A stretch of 64,000 nucleotides of DNA from Mycolicibacterium sp. HK-90 (GCF_030486405.1 NZ_CP129613.1:3658001-3722000), one strand, 5' to 3'. Counted from the first letter of the stretch, positions 19,292-29,927 are shown. Notes: a model not told the origin generated them from the letters alone. Numbers and translations are program-made.

Positions 19292-22200
19292 ATGACCGTT
19301 ACGAGCCGCGGCTACCGCGCCGGGGTCCAGCCTGCGTCGAGGTTTTCCTGGGTTCCCGCGGCCGCCGGCTGGACCGTCGGGATCATCGCCACCCTGTCGC
19401 TGATCGCCAGCGTGTCCACCACGGTGCGCTGGCTGATTCACGTGCCGCGAGAGTTCGTCAACGACTACATCTTCAACTTCCCCGACACCAGCTTCGCCTG
19501 GGCGTTCGTGCTGGCGCTGCTGGCCGGCGCGCTGGCCGCCCGTAAGCGGATCGCGTGGTGGGTTCTGGTGCTCTACATGGTGGGCGCCATCGGCTGGAAC
19601 GTGGGTGATCTCGTCACTCCCGGTGACGACCTGGCGGACAACGTCGGTGAGATCGTCGGCCTGGTGTTCCACGCGGCCGCCATCGTCTTCCTCGTGCTGG
19701 CCCGCAGCCAGTTCTGGGCCAAGGTGCGTCGTGGTGCGCTGCTCAAATCGGCCGTCGTGCTCGTTGCAGGCATGGCGATCGGCATCCTGGCCGCCTGGGC
19801 GCTTCTCGAACTGTTCCCCGGCACCATCGCCCCAGAGTGGCGACTGCTGTACGCGGTCAACCGGGTCAGCGGGTTCGCCACCGTACCCACCGAGGTGTTC
19901 GAGGGCTACTCGCATCCGTTCCTCAATGCGATCTTCGGCTTGTTCGGTGCCCTGGCGCTGATGGCCGCCGCCGTCGTGCTGTTTCAGTCGCAACGCGCCG
20001 CCAATGCGCTCACCGGGGAAGACGAATCGGCGATCCGCGGACTGCTGGAGTTCTACGGCAAGAACGACTCGCTCGGATACTTCGCCACCCGCCGCGACAA
20101 GTCGGTCGTATTCGCTCCGGACGGGCGGGCCGCGATCGCCTACCGCGTCGAGGTGGGCGTGTGCCTGGCCGGTGGCGATCCGGTCGGTGACCCCAAATCG
20201 TGGCCACAGGCGATCGCGGCCTGGCTGCAGCTGTGCCAGACCTACGGCTGGGCACCGGGCGTGATGGGGGCCAGCTCCGAGGCGGCCGAGGCATTCCGGG
20301 CGGCCGGGCTCAACGCACTGCAACTCGGCGACGAGGCCATCCTGCACCCGGACGTCTTCCGGCTGTCAGGACCGGACATGCGCGCGGTACGTCAGGCCGT
20401 GACCCGGGCTCGGCGGGCGGGAACCTCGGTGCGCATCCGGCGCCACCGAGAGTTGGATGAGGCCGAGATGGCCGAGGTGATCCGGCGTGCCGACGCCTGG
20501 CGCGACACCGAGACCGAACGGGGCTTCTCGATGGCGCTGGGTCGGCTCGGCGACCCGGCCGACGGCGACTGTCTGCTGGTCGAGGCGGTGCAACAGCGCG
20601 GCGACCACCACCAGCCTGACGTGGTCGCGTTGCTCTCGCTGGTGCCGTGGGGCACCAACGGCGTCTCGCTCGACGTCATGCGCCGGTCCCCACAATCCCC
20701 CAACGGCACCATCGAATTGATGGTCAGCGAACTCTGCATGCAGGCCGAAGGCATTGGGATCAGCCGGATTTCATTGAACTTCGCGATGTTCCGGTCCGCA
20801 TTCGAGCAGGGCGCTCAGCTGGGTGCGGGTCCGGTGGCGCGGCTGTGGCGGGCCCTGTTGGTGTTCTTCTCCCGCTGGTGGCAGCTCGAGACGCTGTACC
20901 GCTCGAACATGAAGTACCAGCCCGAATGGGTCCCGCGGTACGCGTGCTACGAGGACGCCCGGTTGATCCCACGGGTCGGGGTGGCCTCGGTGATCGCCGA
21001 GGGTTTCCTGGTGCTGCCCTTCTCCCGGCGCAACCGACAGCACACCGGCGATCGGGTCGCCGCACCGGCAGACCTGCTGCAATCCGGTCGGTTGCACCAC
21101 GACGGCAGTGTCGCCGACCTGAACGGACTGCGTGACGACCTGACCGACGGCGACGAACAGCAGCGGCTGCCCGAGCAGGTCCGGGTCCGGATGGCGAAAC
21201 TGCGGCAGCTCCAGGCCGACGGAGTCGACGCCTATCCGGTGGGCCAGGCCCCGAGCCACACCGTCGCGGCAGCGCTGGACACCGGTGACGGCGACGACGT
21301 GACCGTCGCCGGGCGGATCCTGCGGATCCGGGATTACGGTGGCGTGCTCTTCGCCCAGCTTCGCGATTGGTCGGGCGAAGTCCAACTGCTCCTCGACAAC
21401 GCCCGGCTGAGCCGGTCCGACACCGCCGATTTCACCGCGACCATCGATCTCGGCGATCTCATCGAGGTCAGCGGTGTGATGGGGCAGAGCCGGAACGGCA
21501 CCCCGTCGCTGCTGGTCGACAGCTGGCGTCTGATCGGAAAATGCCTGCGCCCCTTGCCGGACAAGTGGAAAGGCCTGACCGACCAGGAGTCGCGCGTCCG
21601 GGCCCGCTACGTGGACCTCGCCGTCAACACCGAGGCCCGAGACCTGATCCGGGCCCGCAGCGGGGCGCTGCACGCCATCCGGGAGACGTTGTACGGCAAG
21701 GGTTTTCTCGAGGTGGAAACCCCAATTTTGCAGCAGATCCACGGTGGCGCGAATGCCCGGCCGTTCCTCACCCACATCAATGCCTACGACCTCGACCTGT
21801 ATCTGCGGATCGCGCCCGAGCTCTACCTCAAACGGTTGTGCGTCGGCGGCGTCGAGCGGGTGTTCGAGCTGGGCCGCGCATTCCGCAACGAGGGCGTGGA
21901 TTTCAGCCACAATCCGGAATTCACCCTGCTGGAGGCCTATCAGGCGCACGCGGATTACAACGTGTGGATCGACGGCTGCCGCGAACTCATCCAGAATGCC
22001 GCGCAGGCCGCCAACGGGGCACATGTGTTTCTGCGGCCACGCCCCGACGGCGTGCTGGAACCCGTTGACATCTCCGGCGAATGGGCCGTCAAGACCGTGC
22101 ACGACGCCGTGTCGGAGGCACTCGGGGAACATGTCACGGCCGAAACCGACCTCAACACCCTGCGGCGGCTGTGCGATTCGGCCGCCATCCCCTATCTGAC

Positions 22201-22621
22201 GCACTGGGATGCCGGAGCCGTGGTGCTGGAGATGTACGAGCACCTCGTCGAGGACCGCACCGAGGAACCCACGTTCTACAAGGATTTCCCGACCTCGGTG
22301 TCGCCACTGACCCGGCCGCACCGCAGCATTCCCGGCGTCGCCGAACGCTGGGACCTGGTGGCCTGGGGTGTCGAACTGGGCACCGCGTACAGCGAACTCA
22401 CCGACCCGGTCGAGCAGCGCCGGCGGCTGCAGGAACAATCCCTGCTGGCCGCGGGTGGCGACCCCGAGGCCATGGAACTCGACGAGGACTTCCTGCAGGC
22501 CATGGAGTACGCGATGCCGCCGACGGGCGGTCTCGGCATGGGTGTGGATCGGGTGGTCATGCTGATCACCGGGCGCAGCATCCGCGAGACGCTTCCATTC
22601 CCGTTGGCCAAACCTCGTTAG
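19292..22621 (+). CDS. lysX: Bifunctional lysylphosphatidylglycerol synthase / lysyl-tRNA synthetase
   Basis: LysX makes Lys-tRNA and transfers lysine to phosphatidylglycerol, lowering the membrane's negative charge and giving resistance to cationic peptides. The ~1109-residue product has, in order: an N-terminal block of about six or seven membrane helices (to ~260); the cytosolic DUF2156/MprF-type transferase domain ([20 protein letters not shown] to about 580); a basic linker; an OB-fold anticodon-binding domain ([16 protein letters not shown]); and a class II LysRS core ending in motif 3 ([16 protein letters not shown]). ATG 19292 is chosen over an upstream in-frame start because TATTCT lies 8 nt before it. 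It corresponds to Rv1640c and is followed by an esterase gene. Confidence 0.96.
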   Translation: MTVTSRGYRAGVQPASRFSWVPAAAGWTVGIIATLSLIASVSTTVRWLIHVPREFVNDYIFNFPDTSFAWAFVLALLAGALAARKRIAWWVLVLYMVGAIGWNVGDLVTPGDDLADNVGEIVGLVFHAAAIVFLVLARSQFWAKVRRGALLKSAVVLVAGMAIGILAAWALLELFPGTIAPEWRLLYAVNRVSGFATVPTEVFEGYSHPFLNAIFGLFGALALMAAAVVLFQSQRAANALTGEDESAIRGLLEFYGKNDSLGYFATRRDKSVVFAPDGRAAIAYRVEVGVCLAGGDPVGDPKSWPQAIAAWLQLCQTYGWAPGVMGASSEAAEAFRAAGLNALQLGDEAILHPDVFRLSGPDMRAVRQAVTRARRAGTSVRIRRHRELDEAEMAEVIRRADAWRDTETERGFSMALGRLGDPADGDCLLVEAVQQRGDHHQPDVVALLSLVPWGTNGVSLDVMRRSPQSPNGTIELMVSELCMQAEGIGISRISLNFAMFRSAFEQGAQLGAGPVARLWRALLVFFSRWWQLETLYRSNMKYQPEWVPRYACYEDARLIPRVGVASVIAEGFLVLPFSRRNRQHTGDRVAAPADLLQSGRLHHDGSVADLNGLRDDLTDGDEQQRLPEQVRVRMAKLRQLQADGVDAYPVGQAPSHTVAAALDTGDGDDVTVAGRILRIRDYGGVLFAQLRDWSGEVQLLLDNARLSRSDTADFTATIDLGDLIEVSGVMGQSRNGTPSLLVDSWRLIGKCLRPLPDKWKGLTDQESRVRARYVDLAVNTEARDLIRARSGALHAIRETLYGKGFLEVETPILQQIHGGANARPFLTHINAYDLDLYLRIAPELYLKRLCVGGVERVFELGRAFRNEGVDFSHNPEFTLLEAYQAHADYNVWIDGCRELIQNAAQAANGAHVFLRPRPDGVLEPVDISGEWAVKTVHDAVSEALGEHVTAETDLNTLRRLCDSAAIPYLTHWDAGAVVLEMYEHLVEDRTEEPTFYKDFPTSVSPLTRPHRSIPGVAERWDLVAWGVELGTAYSELTDPVEQRRRLQEQSLLAAGGDPEAMELDEDFLQAMEYAMPPTGGLGMGVDRVVMLITGRSIRETLPFPLAKPR

Positions 22622-22668
22622 CAGGTGTTTCACAGCCGATCACAAGTTCGGGCGGCGACGATACTGCG

Positions 22669-24030
22669 GTGACCTTCACCCACCACCTGTCCTTGATGCA
22701 CGGCTGGGTCCCGACCGGTGTCCAAGTCATCACCGCTGTGGTGCTGATCGCCGCGATCGGCCTGCGCACGCACCGCTGGGCCCTGATCTGGCTGCCGTTC
22801 GCCGCGGTCGTGGGCGGCATCCTGGTGGCGGGCACCAACTGGTACATCGAGTCCGAAGGGCTGGCCGGCAATCCCCCGCCCCGGTCCCTGTGGGTGTGGA
22901 TCGCGATGACGGGTGTGGCGGTCGTGGTGCTTATCGCCGGATGGCGCGGCAGCCGGTGGTGGCGGCGCGGCACCGCCGCCCTGGCCGTACCGCTGACCCT
23001 GCTGTGCACGGCGCTGGCGGTGAACCTGTGGGTCGGTTATTTCCCCTGGGTCCAGACCGCGTGGAACCAGATCACCGCTGGGCCCTTGCCCGACCAGACC
23101 GATCAGGTGACGGTGGCCGCCCTGCAACGCCAGGGCACCATCCCCGCCAGAGGGTCGGTGGTTCCGGTCGAGATCCCCAACACCGCTTCGGGATTCCGGC
23201 ATCGCGGTGAGTACGTGTATCTGCCACCGGCATGGTTCGCGGCCAATCCCCCGCCCCAGTTGCCGACCGTGATGATGATCGGCGGCGAGTTCAACACGCC
23301 CGCCGACTGGATGCGCGCGGGCAACGTGATCAAGACGATGGACGATTTCGCCGCGGCACACCACGGATATTCGCCGGTACTCGTGTTCGTCGACCCGGGC
23401 GGCACCTTCAACAACGACACCGAGTGCGTCAACGGCGTACGCGGCAATTCCGCCGACCATCTGACCAAAGACGTTGTGCCGTATATGAACAGTCACTACG
23501 GGGTCAAACCCGCCGCCGCGGGCTGGGGCGTCGTCGGTTGGTCCATGGGCGGCACCTGCGCGGTGGATCTGGCGGTCATGCACCCCGAGTTGTTCAGCGC
23601 CTTCGTGGATATCGCGGGTGACATCGGCCCGAACACCGGTACGAAGGCGCAGACCGTCGAGCACCTGTTCAGCGGGAATGCCGCGGCCTGGGAGGCATTC
23701 GACCCGACCACGGTGATCAATCGGCACGGCCCCTATGAACGGACGGCGGGCTGGTTCGATGTCAACGACACATCCTCGGCCGCCAGGCCCGCAGGTCGCG
23801 GCAACGATCAGGCCAAGGCGGCCAACGCATTGTGTGCCCTCGGTTCGGCCCACGGCATCGACTGCACGGTGGTGACCCAACAGGGCACCCACGACTGGCC
23901 GTTCGCCAGCCGTGCGTTCACCACGGCGCTGCCCTGGCTGGCCGGCGCTCTCGGCACCCCGCAGGTGCCCGCGGTCGGGCTGCCGCAGTCGCCCACCGCC
24001 GCGGCCTACATTCAGACGGCTGCCAAATAG
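22669..24030 (+). CDS. Membrane-anchored alpha/beta-hydrolase (Rv1639c-like esterase)
   Basis: The 453-residue protein has four N-terminal membrane helices (about 1-125), then an extracytoplasmic esterase-D-like hydrolase domain. Visible features are LPTVMMIGGEFNTPADW, an FVDPGG oxyanion-side strand, the nucleophile elbow GWSMGGTC and the late TQQGTHDWPFA with the catalytic His. The GTG at 22669 is preceded closely by GATACT. Position directly after lysX matches Rv1639c; a lipid or aminoacyl-lipid ester is therefore an attractive but unproven substrate. It is separated from lysX by 47 bp. Confidence 0.85.
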   Translation: MTFTHHLSLMHGWVPTGVQVITAVVLIAAIGLRTHRWALIWLPFAAVVGGILVAGTNWYIESEGLAGNPPPRSLWVWIAMTGVAVVVLIAGWRGSRWWRRGTAALAVPLTLLCTALAVNLWVGYFPWVQTAWNQITAGPLPDQTDQVTVAALQRQGTIPARGSVVPVEIPNTASGFRHRGEYVYLPPAWFAANPPPQLPTVMMIGGEFNTPADWMRAGNVIKTMDDFAAAHHGYSPVLVFVDPGGTFNNDTECVNGVRGNSADHLTKDVVPYMNSHYGVKPAAAGWGVVGWSMGGTCAVDLAVMHPELFSAFVDIAGDIGPNTGTKAQTVEHLFSGNAAAWEAFDPTTVINRHGPYERTAGWFDVNDTSSAARPAGRGNDQAKAANALCALGSAHGIDCTVVTQQGTHDWPFASRAFTTALPWLAGALGTPQVPAVGLPQSPTAAAYIQTAAK

Positions 24031-24033
24031 AAC

Positions 24034-25113
24034 TCAGTAGTCGGATTCGGCGGCCAGCACTTCGGCGAGGAAGGCTCCGGCGCCAGGCTCGGCGAGCCTG
24101 GCGCGTGCCACGGCCCGTACCCGGTGGCGGGTTGCCGCGTCCTCGGCACCGCCCTCGGCGCCCACCCGCACCGCGGTACCTGACCAATCCTGGTTCCACG
24201 CCTGGGTTTCGGTGAGGGGTTGTCCATCCTGGCCGCGTAACGCGAGGACGGCGCGGCCATCGACGTCGAGAACGCCGGAACCGGCGCAGCCACCGGTACG
24301 CAGCGCCACCGCGATGCCGGCCGGCGTGTCCCCTCCTGACAACGCCACCTGAACCGCCGCCGTGACCCCGTCACCGCCGGAGGCCACCGACCAGTCGATG
24401 GTGTCCTCGGCCGCGTCGAAAACGCCTGGCGGCACTGCCGACCACGCCACGCTCGCCGTCCCGCGGGCGATGAGCCCGGTCGGCGATGCGGCACTGCCTC
24501 CGGCAGCCAGGGCGTAGTCCTGCCGCCGTGGCACCGCGGCCGCCTGCCAGTCCAACCCGATCTCGGCAGCCAGTTCGCGACACCGCTCGACCAGGGCAGC
24601 CACGCGCGGATCACCGTTGTCGGCAAGAGCATTCAACGCCGTCAGGTGTGGCGCCAGCAGGCCGAGGACATCAGAGTCCAGGGTGTCGTCGGTGAAGTAG
24701 TCCTCGGCGGCCACCGTCAGCAGGGCGATCTCGGCAGCGAGCACCGCGCCGTCGAGCGCCACGATGCCGTCCCGGGCGCTGGCCGGCCACCAGCGTCGCA
24801 GCCAGTGCCCGAATGCCAACCGGCGCAACATCTCCGTCGATTCGGGCCGTACCTCCGCGGCCACCTCGACCGGGCGGTCCAGGCCGCGGTGGCGCAGCGC
24901 CTCGACGAGCGCGACATGACCGGACTCGCCGACGATCCGCCACAGCCAGTCGGCCCGGTGATGGTCGGTGAAGGTGATCGCCGGCGGGTCGGCGGCGTCG
25001 CCGTCGGCGGGCCAACTCAGCACCGCGCCGCTGACCTCCAACACCAGAGCCGGCGGCCCCGCCGCCGGTGCGACACCGGTGGACCACAAACCTGTATCGC
25101 CACTCAGCCTCAT
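24034..25113 (-). CDS. Uncharacterised protein of the CHAT-module region
   Basis: I do not recognise this 359-residue protein. It is soluble-looking and Ala/Asp/Glu-rich, with no signal peptide or membrane helix. The first half is helical (HVALVEALRHRGLDRPVEVA), the second half is richer in beta-type segments and Gly (SGGDGVTAAVQVALSGGD). Its ATG overlaps the stop of the upstream 447-residue gene by 4 nt, so the two are translationally coupled and probably interact. The pair lies close to the CHAT protease and helical-repeat genes and is absent from the remembered M. tuberculosis order. Confidence 0.7.
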   Translation of the reverse strand: MRLSGDTGLWSTGVAPAAGPPALVLEVSGAVLSWPADGDAADPPAITFTDHHRADWLWRIVGESGHVALVEALRHRGLDRPVEVAAEVRPESTEMLRRLAFGHWLRRWWPASARDGIVALDGAVLAAEIALLTVAAEDYFTDDTLDSDVLGLLAPHLTALNALADNGDPRVAALVERCRELAAEIGLDWQAAAVPRRQDYALAAGGSAASPTGLIARGTASVAWSAVPPGVFDAAEDTIDWSVASGGDGVTAAVQVALSGGDTPAGIAVALRTGGCAGSGVLDVDGRAVLALRGQDGQPLTETQAWNQDWSGTAVRVGAEGGAEDAATRHRVRAVARARLAEPGAGAFLAEVLAAESDY

Positions 25114-26453
25114 CCGGTCACCTGCAGCTCCAGCATGGCCTTGATGCGCTGCCGGTGGTCGAGGCTCACCGACCGCGCCACGCCTTCCAGCATCGCGCGC
25201 ACGTCGTCGACGTCCTCACAGGATTCCTGCCAGACGTCGCGGCCGTGCAGGCGTGCCCACAACCGGCTGAGGTAAGGGCGGGTGAAGGCGGCGAGATCCT
25301 CGACCACCTGGCGTTGGCGGGGATGGATGGGCCCACCGTCGGACAGGTAGCGTCGCGCGTGCAGGACGTACGCTTCCTTGGCCAGCCGGGCCTGGATCCG
25401 CGCCGACAGTTCGTAGCGTGGTCGTGCCGAGCCCTCCAGTGGCCGTAGCTCGTTGGCCACCTCGATGCCGGTCACCAGCCCGGCCTGCTTGTCCTCGGTG
25501 AGCAGACCCCATGGGGCGCAGGACCGGTCCACCTCTTCGGCGCAAAGCAGTGGAACGTCGGGCAGCTCGTCGCGGTCCATTGCGCGACGCAGCGTGGCGC
25601 GCACCCGGTCGACCACGCTGCGGTCCAGCGGCCGATCCCCTGTACCACCTCCGTCGATGACAGGTATCTGCTGGGGTGCAACAGAACTCAGCCCCAGCGT
25701 GACGATCGACCAGGGCAGGGCGACATCGGTGAGCCGCGCCTTGGCACCGAGGTTGTACGGCGTGGAGTCGGCGATCAACGCCGACCAAACCCGCTGGCGC
25801 GCGGTCTCGGCCCGGTGGCTGTCAGCCGGTCCCAGCACGGTGTCGAGCCCGGCGAAGAACGGTCCGGTGATCGTGTCGCCGCGGCCGACGGGGGCCCGCA
25901 CATCACGCCAGCTGTGGTCCAACTGGCGCCGCAGCCGGCCGGTGACCTGCGGATCCCGCACATGCTCGTTGAGCACTTCGATCGCGGTGCGGTCATGGCT
26001 GTGGTGGATCTCGGCCAGCACCGCCGCGGCCGCGGACTGACCGCTGGGCATTCCGCGGGTGACCGCGAGCTCGAAACACACCGGGAAATACAGCTCCTGG
26101 GCATTGCCGGTGGTGATGCGCTGGGCCCGGCGCTCCCGTTTGAGTGCCACGAACCAGGCCGCCGCGGCCCGCAATTGGGGCCCCTGTCCGACGATGGTGT
26201 CGTGCATGGCCGCTGCCACATCGGCATCCAGTACCGCCGTGGAGAACTGGGCATTGCTGCGCAGGCGCAGTACCAGAGGGTCGACGATTCGTTTGACCGT
26301 GCGCCGCAGCGGTCCGCCGTCGTCACCACTGAGTACCTCGACCCCGGGGCCGATGGCGCGCCAGGCCCGATCGATCACGGCGCGACGGGGTTGGGCGGTC
26401 TGGGCATCCAAACGTGGCCGGGCACCCTCGGCTGCCTGGAACCCGATACCCAC
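25110..26453 (-). CDS. Uncharacterised 447-residue protein
   Basis: No family is recognised. The protein is basic and mostly helical, with GRGDTITGPFFAGLD, YNLGAKARLTDVALPWSIV, PVIDGGGTGDRPLD and a helical C-terminus (FTRPYLSRLWARLHGRDVWQ). There are no membrane helices. The GTG at 26453 is chosen because TATCCT ends 6 nt upstream (leaderless); in-frame upstream codons would overlap the divergent gene at 26524. It is the first gene of a two-gene operon with the 359-residue protein. Neighbouring CHAT and helical-repeat genes suggest a shared module, which is inference from location only. Confidence 0.72.
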   Translation of the reverse strand: MGIGFQAAEGARPRLDAQTAQPRRAVIDRAWRAIGPGVEVLSGDDGGPLRRTVKRIVDPLVLRLRSNAQFSTAVLDADVAAAMHDTIVGQGPQLRAAAAWFVALKRERRAQRITTGNAQELYFPVCFELAVTRGMPSGQSAAAAVLAEIHHSHDRTAIEVLNEHVRDPQVTGRLRRQLDHSWRDVRAPVGRGDTITGPFFAGLDTVLGPADSHRAETARQRVWSALIADSTPYNLGAKARLTDVALPWSIVTLGLSSVAPQQIPVIDGGGTGDRPLDRSVVDRVRATLRRAMDRDELPDVPLLCAEEVDRSCAPWGLLTEDKQAGLVTGIEVANELRPLEGSARPRYELSARIQARLAKEAYVLHARRYLSDGGPIHPRQRQVVEDLAAFTRPYLSRLWARLHGRDVWQESCEDVDDVRAMLEGVARSVSLDHRQRIKAMLELQVTG

Positions 26454-26465
26454 CGCCCCAGGATA
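26454..26465 (-). promoter_or_regulatory. Leaderless promoter of the two-gene operon
   Basis: Minus-strand TATCCT (26465-26460), then a 6-nt gap to the GTG at 26453. Confidence 0.5.
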
Positions 26466-26523
26466 GGGGGCCCCGCCCGCAAAGTTGGGTTCGGTAGCCG
26501 GCCGCAGGCCGGAGCCTGGTCTC

Positions 26524-26976
26524 ATGACCGACGCGCTGATGCTCACCGTTGTCTGCTTCCTCTGCGGCGGCGCTGCCGGCGCTGTCCTGACCGCCCGCCG
26601 ACGGCGACGATCCGCGGATCCCGGCGACGAGGCCGGCGAACGCCTGGCCACCATCGAGGAACTGGTGGCCGAGTTCGATCACATGCTGGTGCGCAAGGGT
26701 TTGATGACCGCCGCGCAGCTGGCCCTGATCCGCACCGGAACCCGTTGCCGCGGAGTGGTCACGGGAATGCGCGCCACCGGAACGTCACGCGAGGATTTCC
26801 GGGAGGTCGTGTTGGACCTCATGGTCAGCCGGCCCGACGGCGGACAGTTCCCGGCCCGCGAGACGGCGTTGGTCCCGGCGTCGGCACTCGCGAAGGTCGC
26901 ACCGGGCAGCGTCATCGACGCGTATTACCGCCCGGGGCGCGAAGACGCCATCGCGGTGTGCGTGTCGCCGGGCTGA
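26524..26976 (+). CDS. Small membrane-anchored protein of unknown function
   Basis: This 150-residue protein starts with one membrane helix (LMLTVVCFLCGGAAGAVL, about residues 5-24) and a basic stop-transfer stretch (ARRRRR), so the rest is probably cytosolic. The body resembles a short beta-rich domain (TRCRGVVTGMRATGTSR, REVVLDLMVSRPDGGQF) seen in unannotated actinobacterial proteins. GGAG lies 9 nt before the ATG at 26524. It lies on the opposite strand between the CHAT gene and the 447-residue gene, and ends 3 bp before the CHAT stop (convergent). Confidence 0.7.
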   Translation: MTDALMLTVVCFLCGGAAGAVLTARRRRRSADPGDEAGERLATIEELVAEFDHMLVRKGLMTAAQLALIRTGTRCRGVVTGMRATGTSREDFREVVLDLMVSRPDGGQFPARETALVPASALAKVAPGSVIDAYYRPGREDAIAVCVSPG

Positions 26977-26979
26977 CGC

Positions 26980-28179
26980 TCAGCGCGCACCGTCGACGGC
27001 GAACGTGGCCAGCGCGGCCCAATGCAGCGGGCTGGCCGCGCGGTCACCGTCGCGCCAGCGCCGCATCTGAGCCCGCTGCCAGCGATTCACCGCCAGCGCG
27101 GCGTCCTCTTCGCGGTGCGCCAGATCGACACCGACAATCGTGTCTGTCATCGGATCGGCCGATTCGTCGGCCGGGCTGAACTGCCGGAACCCGGCCGTGG
27201 TCGGCAACGACCACAGCGTCGCGGTGACCAGTTGAGCGCCTCCCAGGATCATCGCCGCCACCAGACCCGCCGCCTCGTCGAACCGGTAATCCCCGCCGGA
27301 TGCGCACGCCAGCAACGCCACCCGCGGCGGGACCGGGAGCTGCGCGGCGATCATCTCACCGGCGGTCAGCGGCCGGTCCTCGGCCAGATGCAGTGCCGCG
27401 CGATCCGCGTGCCCGGCATCGCCGTCGGCGGCGCTCGCGTGCCCCACATAGAGCAGCCGGCTCGGATCCTGTCCACACATTTCGGCCAGCCAGCGCCGGT
27501 CGGTGTCGGTACGCCGGAACAGGTCGGTGGGCTCGGTGACGGCGGGGAGCACCGCCCGCTCCGCGGCCAGATCACCGAAGTGCCGCGACAGCCGGGTCTC
27601 CGGTGACGGCCGGCCAAGCACCGATCCCAACGCCGAGTCCGGCCGCTGCCCAGGGATGCGCGGATCGAGCAGCAGCACCGGCGGGCGGTCCGCCCGGTCC
27701 TGCCAACCGTTGTGGCGGCGCGGTGCATGAACGATGTTGGGTGGCACCGCCATCAGCACGTCGGCCAGCTCCATCAACCGGAACCCGTCGCGACCTTGCA
27801 TGGCCAGTTGTCCCCATGGCACCCGGCCCAGGCGGGGGCTCGGAGTGATGAACAGCACCGGTCGCGGTGCCGCCACACAGTCGGCCAGCAGCTGCCAGCC
27901 ATCGATCCCGATCAGGTGCGAACCCAGCAGTCGCGCCAGCTCGAGTTCGGCCTTCGCGGAGGCGAATCCTCCTGTGGTCATAGCCCTTTCGATCGCCTGC
28001 GCCGGCGATTCGGTGCCGACGGGATCCGGCAGCGTCGGAGCGAGCGCAGCGGCGATCTCCTCCAGGTGCGGTTCCTCCAGCACCCAGGTGACCGAGCGCT
28101 CCGGTGCCCCAACCACCCGCAGGCTCGCGTACGTGGCGATGCCGACGTCGGCGAATCGCAGTACCAGGATCTCGGTCAC
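26980..28179 (-). CDS. CHAT-domain (caspase-like) protease
   Basis: The C-terminal ~250 residues are a CHAT domain, a caspase-superfamily cysteine peptidase fold. The putative catalytic His lies in LLYVGHASAADG and the Cys in VALLACASGGDYRFD, followed by the typical GLVAAMILGGAQLVTATLWS strand. N-terminal ~120 residues are unassigned. GTG at 28179 (399 aa) is chosen because it overlaps the stop of the helical-repeat gene by 4 nt (GTGA). Bacterial CHAT proteases are usually activated by a partner and act in cell suicide or antiviral defence; here the coupled helical-repeat protein is the obvious regulator. Catalysis is not proven. Confidence 0.85.
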   Translation of the reverse strand: MTEILVLRFADVGIATYASLRVVGAPERSVTWVLEEPHLEEIAAALAPTLPDPVGTESPAQAIERAMTTGGFASAKAELELARLLGSHLIGIDGWQLLADCVAAPRPVLFITPSPRLGRVPWGQLAMQGRDGFRLMELADVLMAVPPNIVHAPRRHNGWQDRADRPPVLLLDPRIPGQRPDSALGSVLGRPSPETRLSRHFGDLAAERAVLPAVTEPTDLFRRTDTDRRWLAEMCGQDPSRLLYVGHASAADGDAGHADRAALHLAEDRPLTAGEMIAAQLPVPPRVALLACASGGDYRFDEAAGLVAAMILGGAQLVTATLWSLPTTAGFRQFSPADESADPMTDTIVGVDLAHREEDAALAVNRWQRAQMRRWRDGDRAASPLHWAALATFAVDGAR

Positions 28180-29927
28180 GGCCAGGTCGCCCATTCCTCG
28201 CCGGGCGCCGTGACGTCGCGTCCGTACCGCTGCAGCGCCAGCTCGCGGTAGCGACTCATGATCGGTCCGGCGGTCGGATCCATCCGCAGCTGTGGCAGCG
28301 GTCCGAGCCGGGTCAACGCGCCGTCACCGTCCACCGGTGCCGCCGCAGCCGCGACGGCCAGTTGTGGTGCAAGTTCGGCCTCGATCGGCATCGCGGCTGT
28401 GGCCGTCTCCGCCCAGTCGGCGGCCGCCGCAGATCCGGGATCATCGATGCGGTCAGCACTGAAAGTTCCTCGTGCGCTGTGATACTCGACGAGTTCGCAC
28501 AGCAACTCGGTGTTGTCCGACTCCCACGCCACGGCAAACGCCCCCGCCAACAGTGGCGCCGAGACCGTAGACGCCCACCGGGCCCGGGCCCCGGCGTCAG
28601 CGATCGTGTAACGCACCGAATCCACTGCCAGCGCGGCGGGCACTTTCAGATCCACCGCCCGTTGCAGCTTCTCCATGCCACGGCGGTATTTGCGGCTCCC
28701 CGGGCGACAGTTGTACCAACCGCTCCCGGCCGCATGCCGCGCCTCGACCTGCTCCCAGCTCTGCCCCGGTTTACCCAGGCCGTCAAAGCCCATCCCCGCG
28801 AGGGCGTCAGCGCGCCAGATGTTGCCGAGGTGGGCATCCAGCCGGGCATATTGCAGCCAACTGTGCCGCGGCGACGCGTCCAGCAGCGCCCTCGCTTCTT
28901 CCACCATCGCGATCGCCTCGTCGAACATGCCCCGAAACAGGACTATCCAACTGCGCTGCAACAGGATCCGGTGGATGTAGAGCGGCCGCTCGATCTCGCG
29001 CCAATGCCGCTCGGCGTGCTCCCAGCATTCGTCGGCCTCCCGCAGCCGGCCGATACCCAACCGGATCAGCCCGAAGTACAGCCAACTGCGGGAAACGTCG
29101 TGGGCCCGGGCATGCTCGGCGATCACCGGGTAGGCCTCGGTGACCAGATCCTGGGTCGCGGCGTACTCACCGGCAGACCAACTGGCTGCGGCCCGCTCCA
29201 GGAGTGCGCGAGAGGTCGCGAGTCTCCAACCGCGGGCCTCCGCACGGGCGCCGGCCCGCCGCAGCCACGGTCCGGCCTCGTCGAGGCGGCCCGACTCGAC
29301 ACAGAACCGGCCGTAGCCGAGTGCGCCCGTGACGAACAGGTAATCGGATTCGGCATCGTCGGCACCGGCAGCGGGCGCCTCGAGAGCGCCGAGCACGTCG
29401 GCCCATACCGGCACCGACGCCGCGTAGAGGTCGTCGTCGCACAACCCGGTCGCGAGCAGGATCCTGGTGTGGCAGATCAGGTTGCGATGCTCGGCAGCCA
29501 AATCATCGAAGTCCCCACCGGTTTCGATCAGCGTTTCCAGATGCGCTGCGGCACTGTCATGATCGCCGCGGGCGGCAGCCAGTCCGGCTTCGAGAAACTC
29601 GACCCGGCGGGTGTAGCGGCTGATCATGTGATCGATCTCGGAGTCGGACATGGTGGTCTCGGCGGCGAGGTCCGGCCGTTGACCGGACCGGATCGAGAGA
29701 TAGATCGCCAGGCAGTCCCGGATTCGGGAAATACTTTCCACCACACCGTCATACGCGGTGCGCACCAGAAAGATCTCGCCGAGCTGGGCGAACACCTCGA
29801 ACGCATAGTCGTCGCGGTCCGCCTGCTCGATCCGGGGCAACAGCGACACCAGCAGTTCCCTGGCCGTGTCTTCGTCGGCCGCGAGCGCGAGCTGACGGGC
29901 ACGGTCGAGATCCCCGGCGATGGTCAC
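28176..29927 (-). CDS. Helical-repeat (TPR-like) partner of the CHAT protease
   Basis: The 583-residue protein is almost wholly alpha-helical, with repeated ~34-residue helix pairs typical of tetratricopeptide arrays (EFLEAGLAAARGDHDSAAAH, RFCVESGRLDEAGPWLRRAG, IRLGIGRLREADECWEHAER, VLFRGMFDEAIAMVEEARAL). TPR arrays sense or scaffold partners and are commonly paired with CHAT peptidases. GTG 29927 is preferred: TATGGT ends 6 nt upstream, so the transcript is probably leaderless. A TTG at 29942 would add five residues but run into the upstream terminator. It is translationally coupled to the CHAT gene. The target and trigger are unknown. Confidence 0.78.
   Translation of the reverse strand: MTIAGDLDRARQLALAADEDTARELLVSLLPRIEQADRDDYAFEVFAQLGEIFLVRTAYDGVVESISRIRDCLAIYLSIRSGQRPDLAAETTMSDSEIDHMISRYTRRVEFLEAGLAAARGDHDSAAAHLETLIETGGDFDDLAAEHRNLICHTRILLATGLCDDDLYAASVPVWADVLGALEAPAAGADDAESDYLFVTGALGYGRFCVESGRLDEAGPWLRRAGARAEARGWRLATSRALLERAAASWSAGEYAATQDLVTEAYPVIAEHARAHDVSRSWLYFGLIRLGIGRLREADECWEHAERHWREIERPLYIHRILLQRSWIVLFRGMFDEAIAMVEEARALLDASPRHSWLQYARLDAHLGNIWRADALAGMGFDGLGKPGQSWEQVEARHAAGSGWYNCRPGSRKYRRGMEKLQRAVDLKVPAALAVDSVRYTIADAGARARWASTVSAPLLAGAFAVAWESDNTELLCELVEYHSARGTFSADRIDDPGSAAAADWAETATAAMPIEAELAPQLAVAAAAAPVDGDGALTRLGPLPQLRMDPTAGPIMSRYRELALQRYGRDVTAPGEEWATWP

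Noticed and set aside
20771..22633. Long minus-strand open frame (620 codons) opposite lysX
   Set aside because: No recognisable domains; mirrors lysX codon structure. The same applies to 19277-20347.
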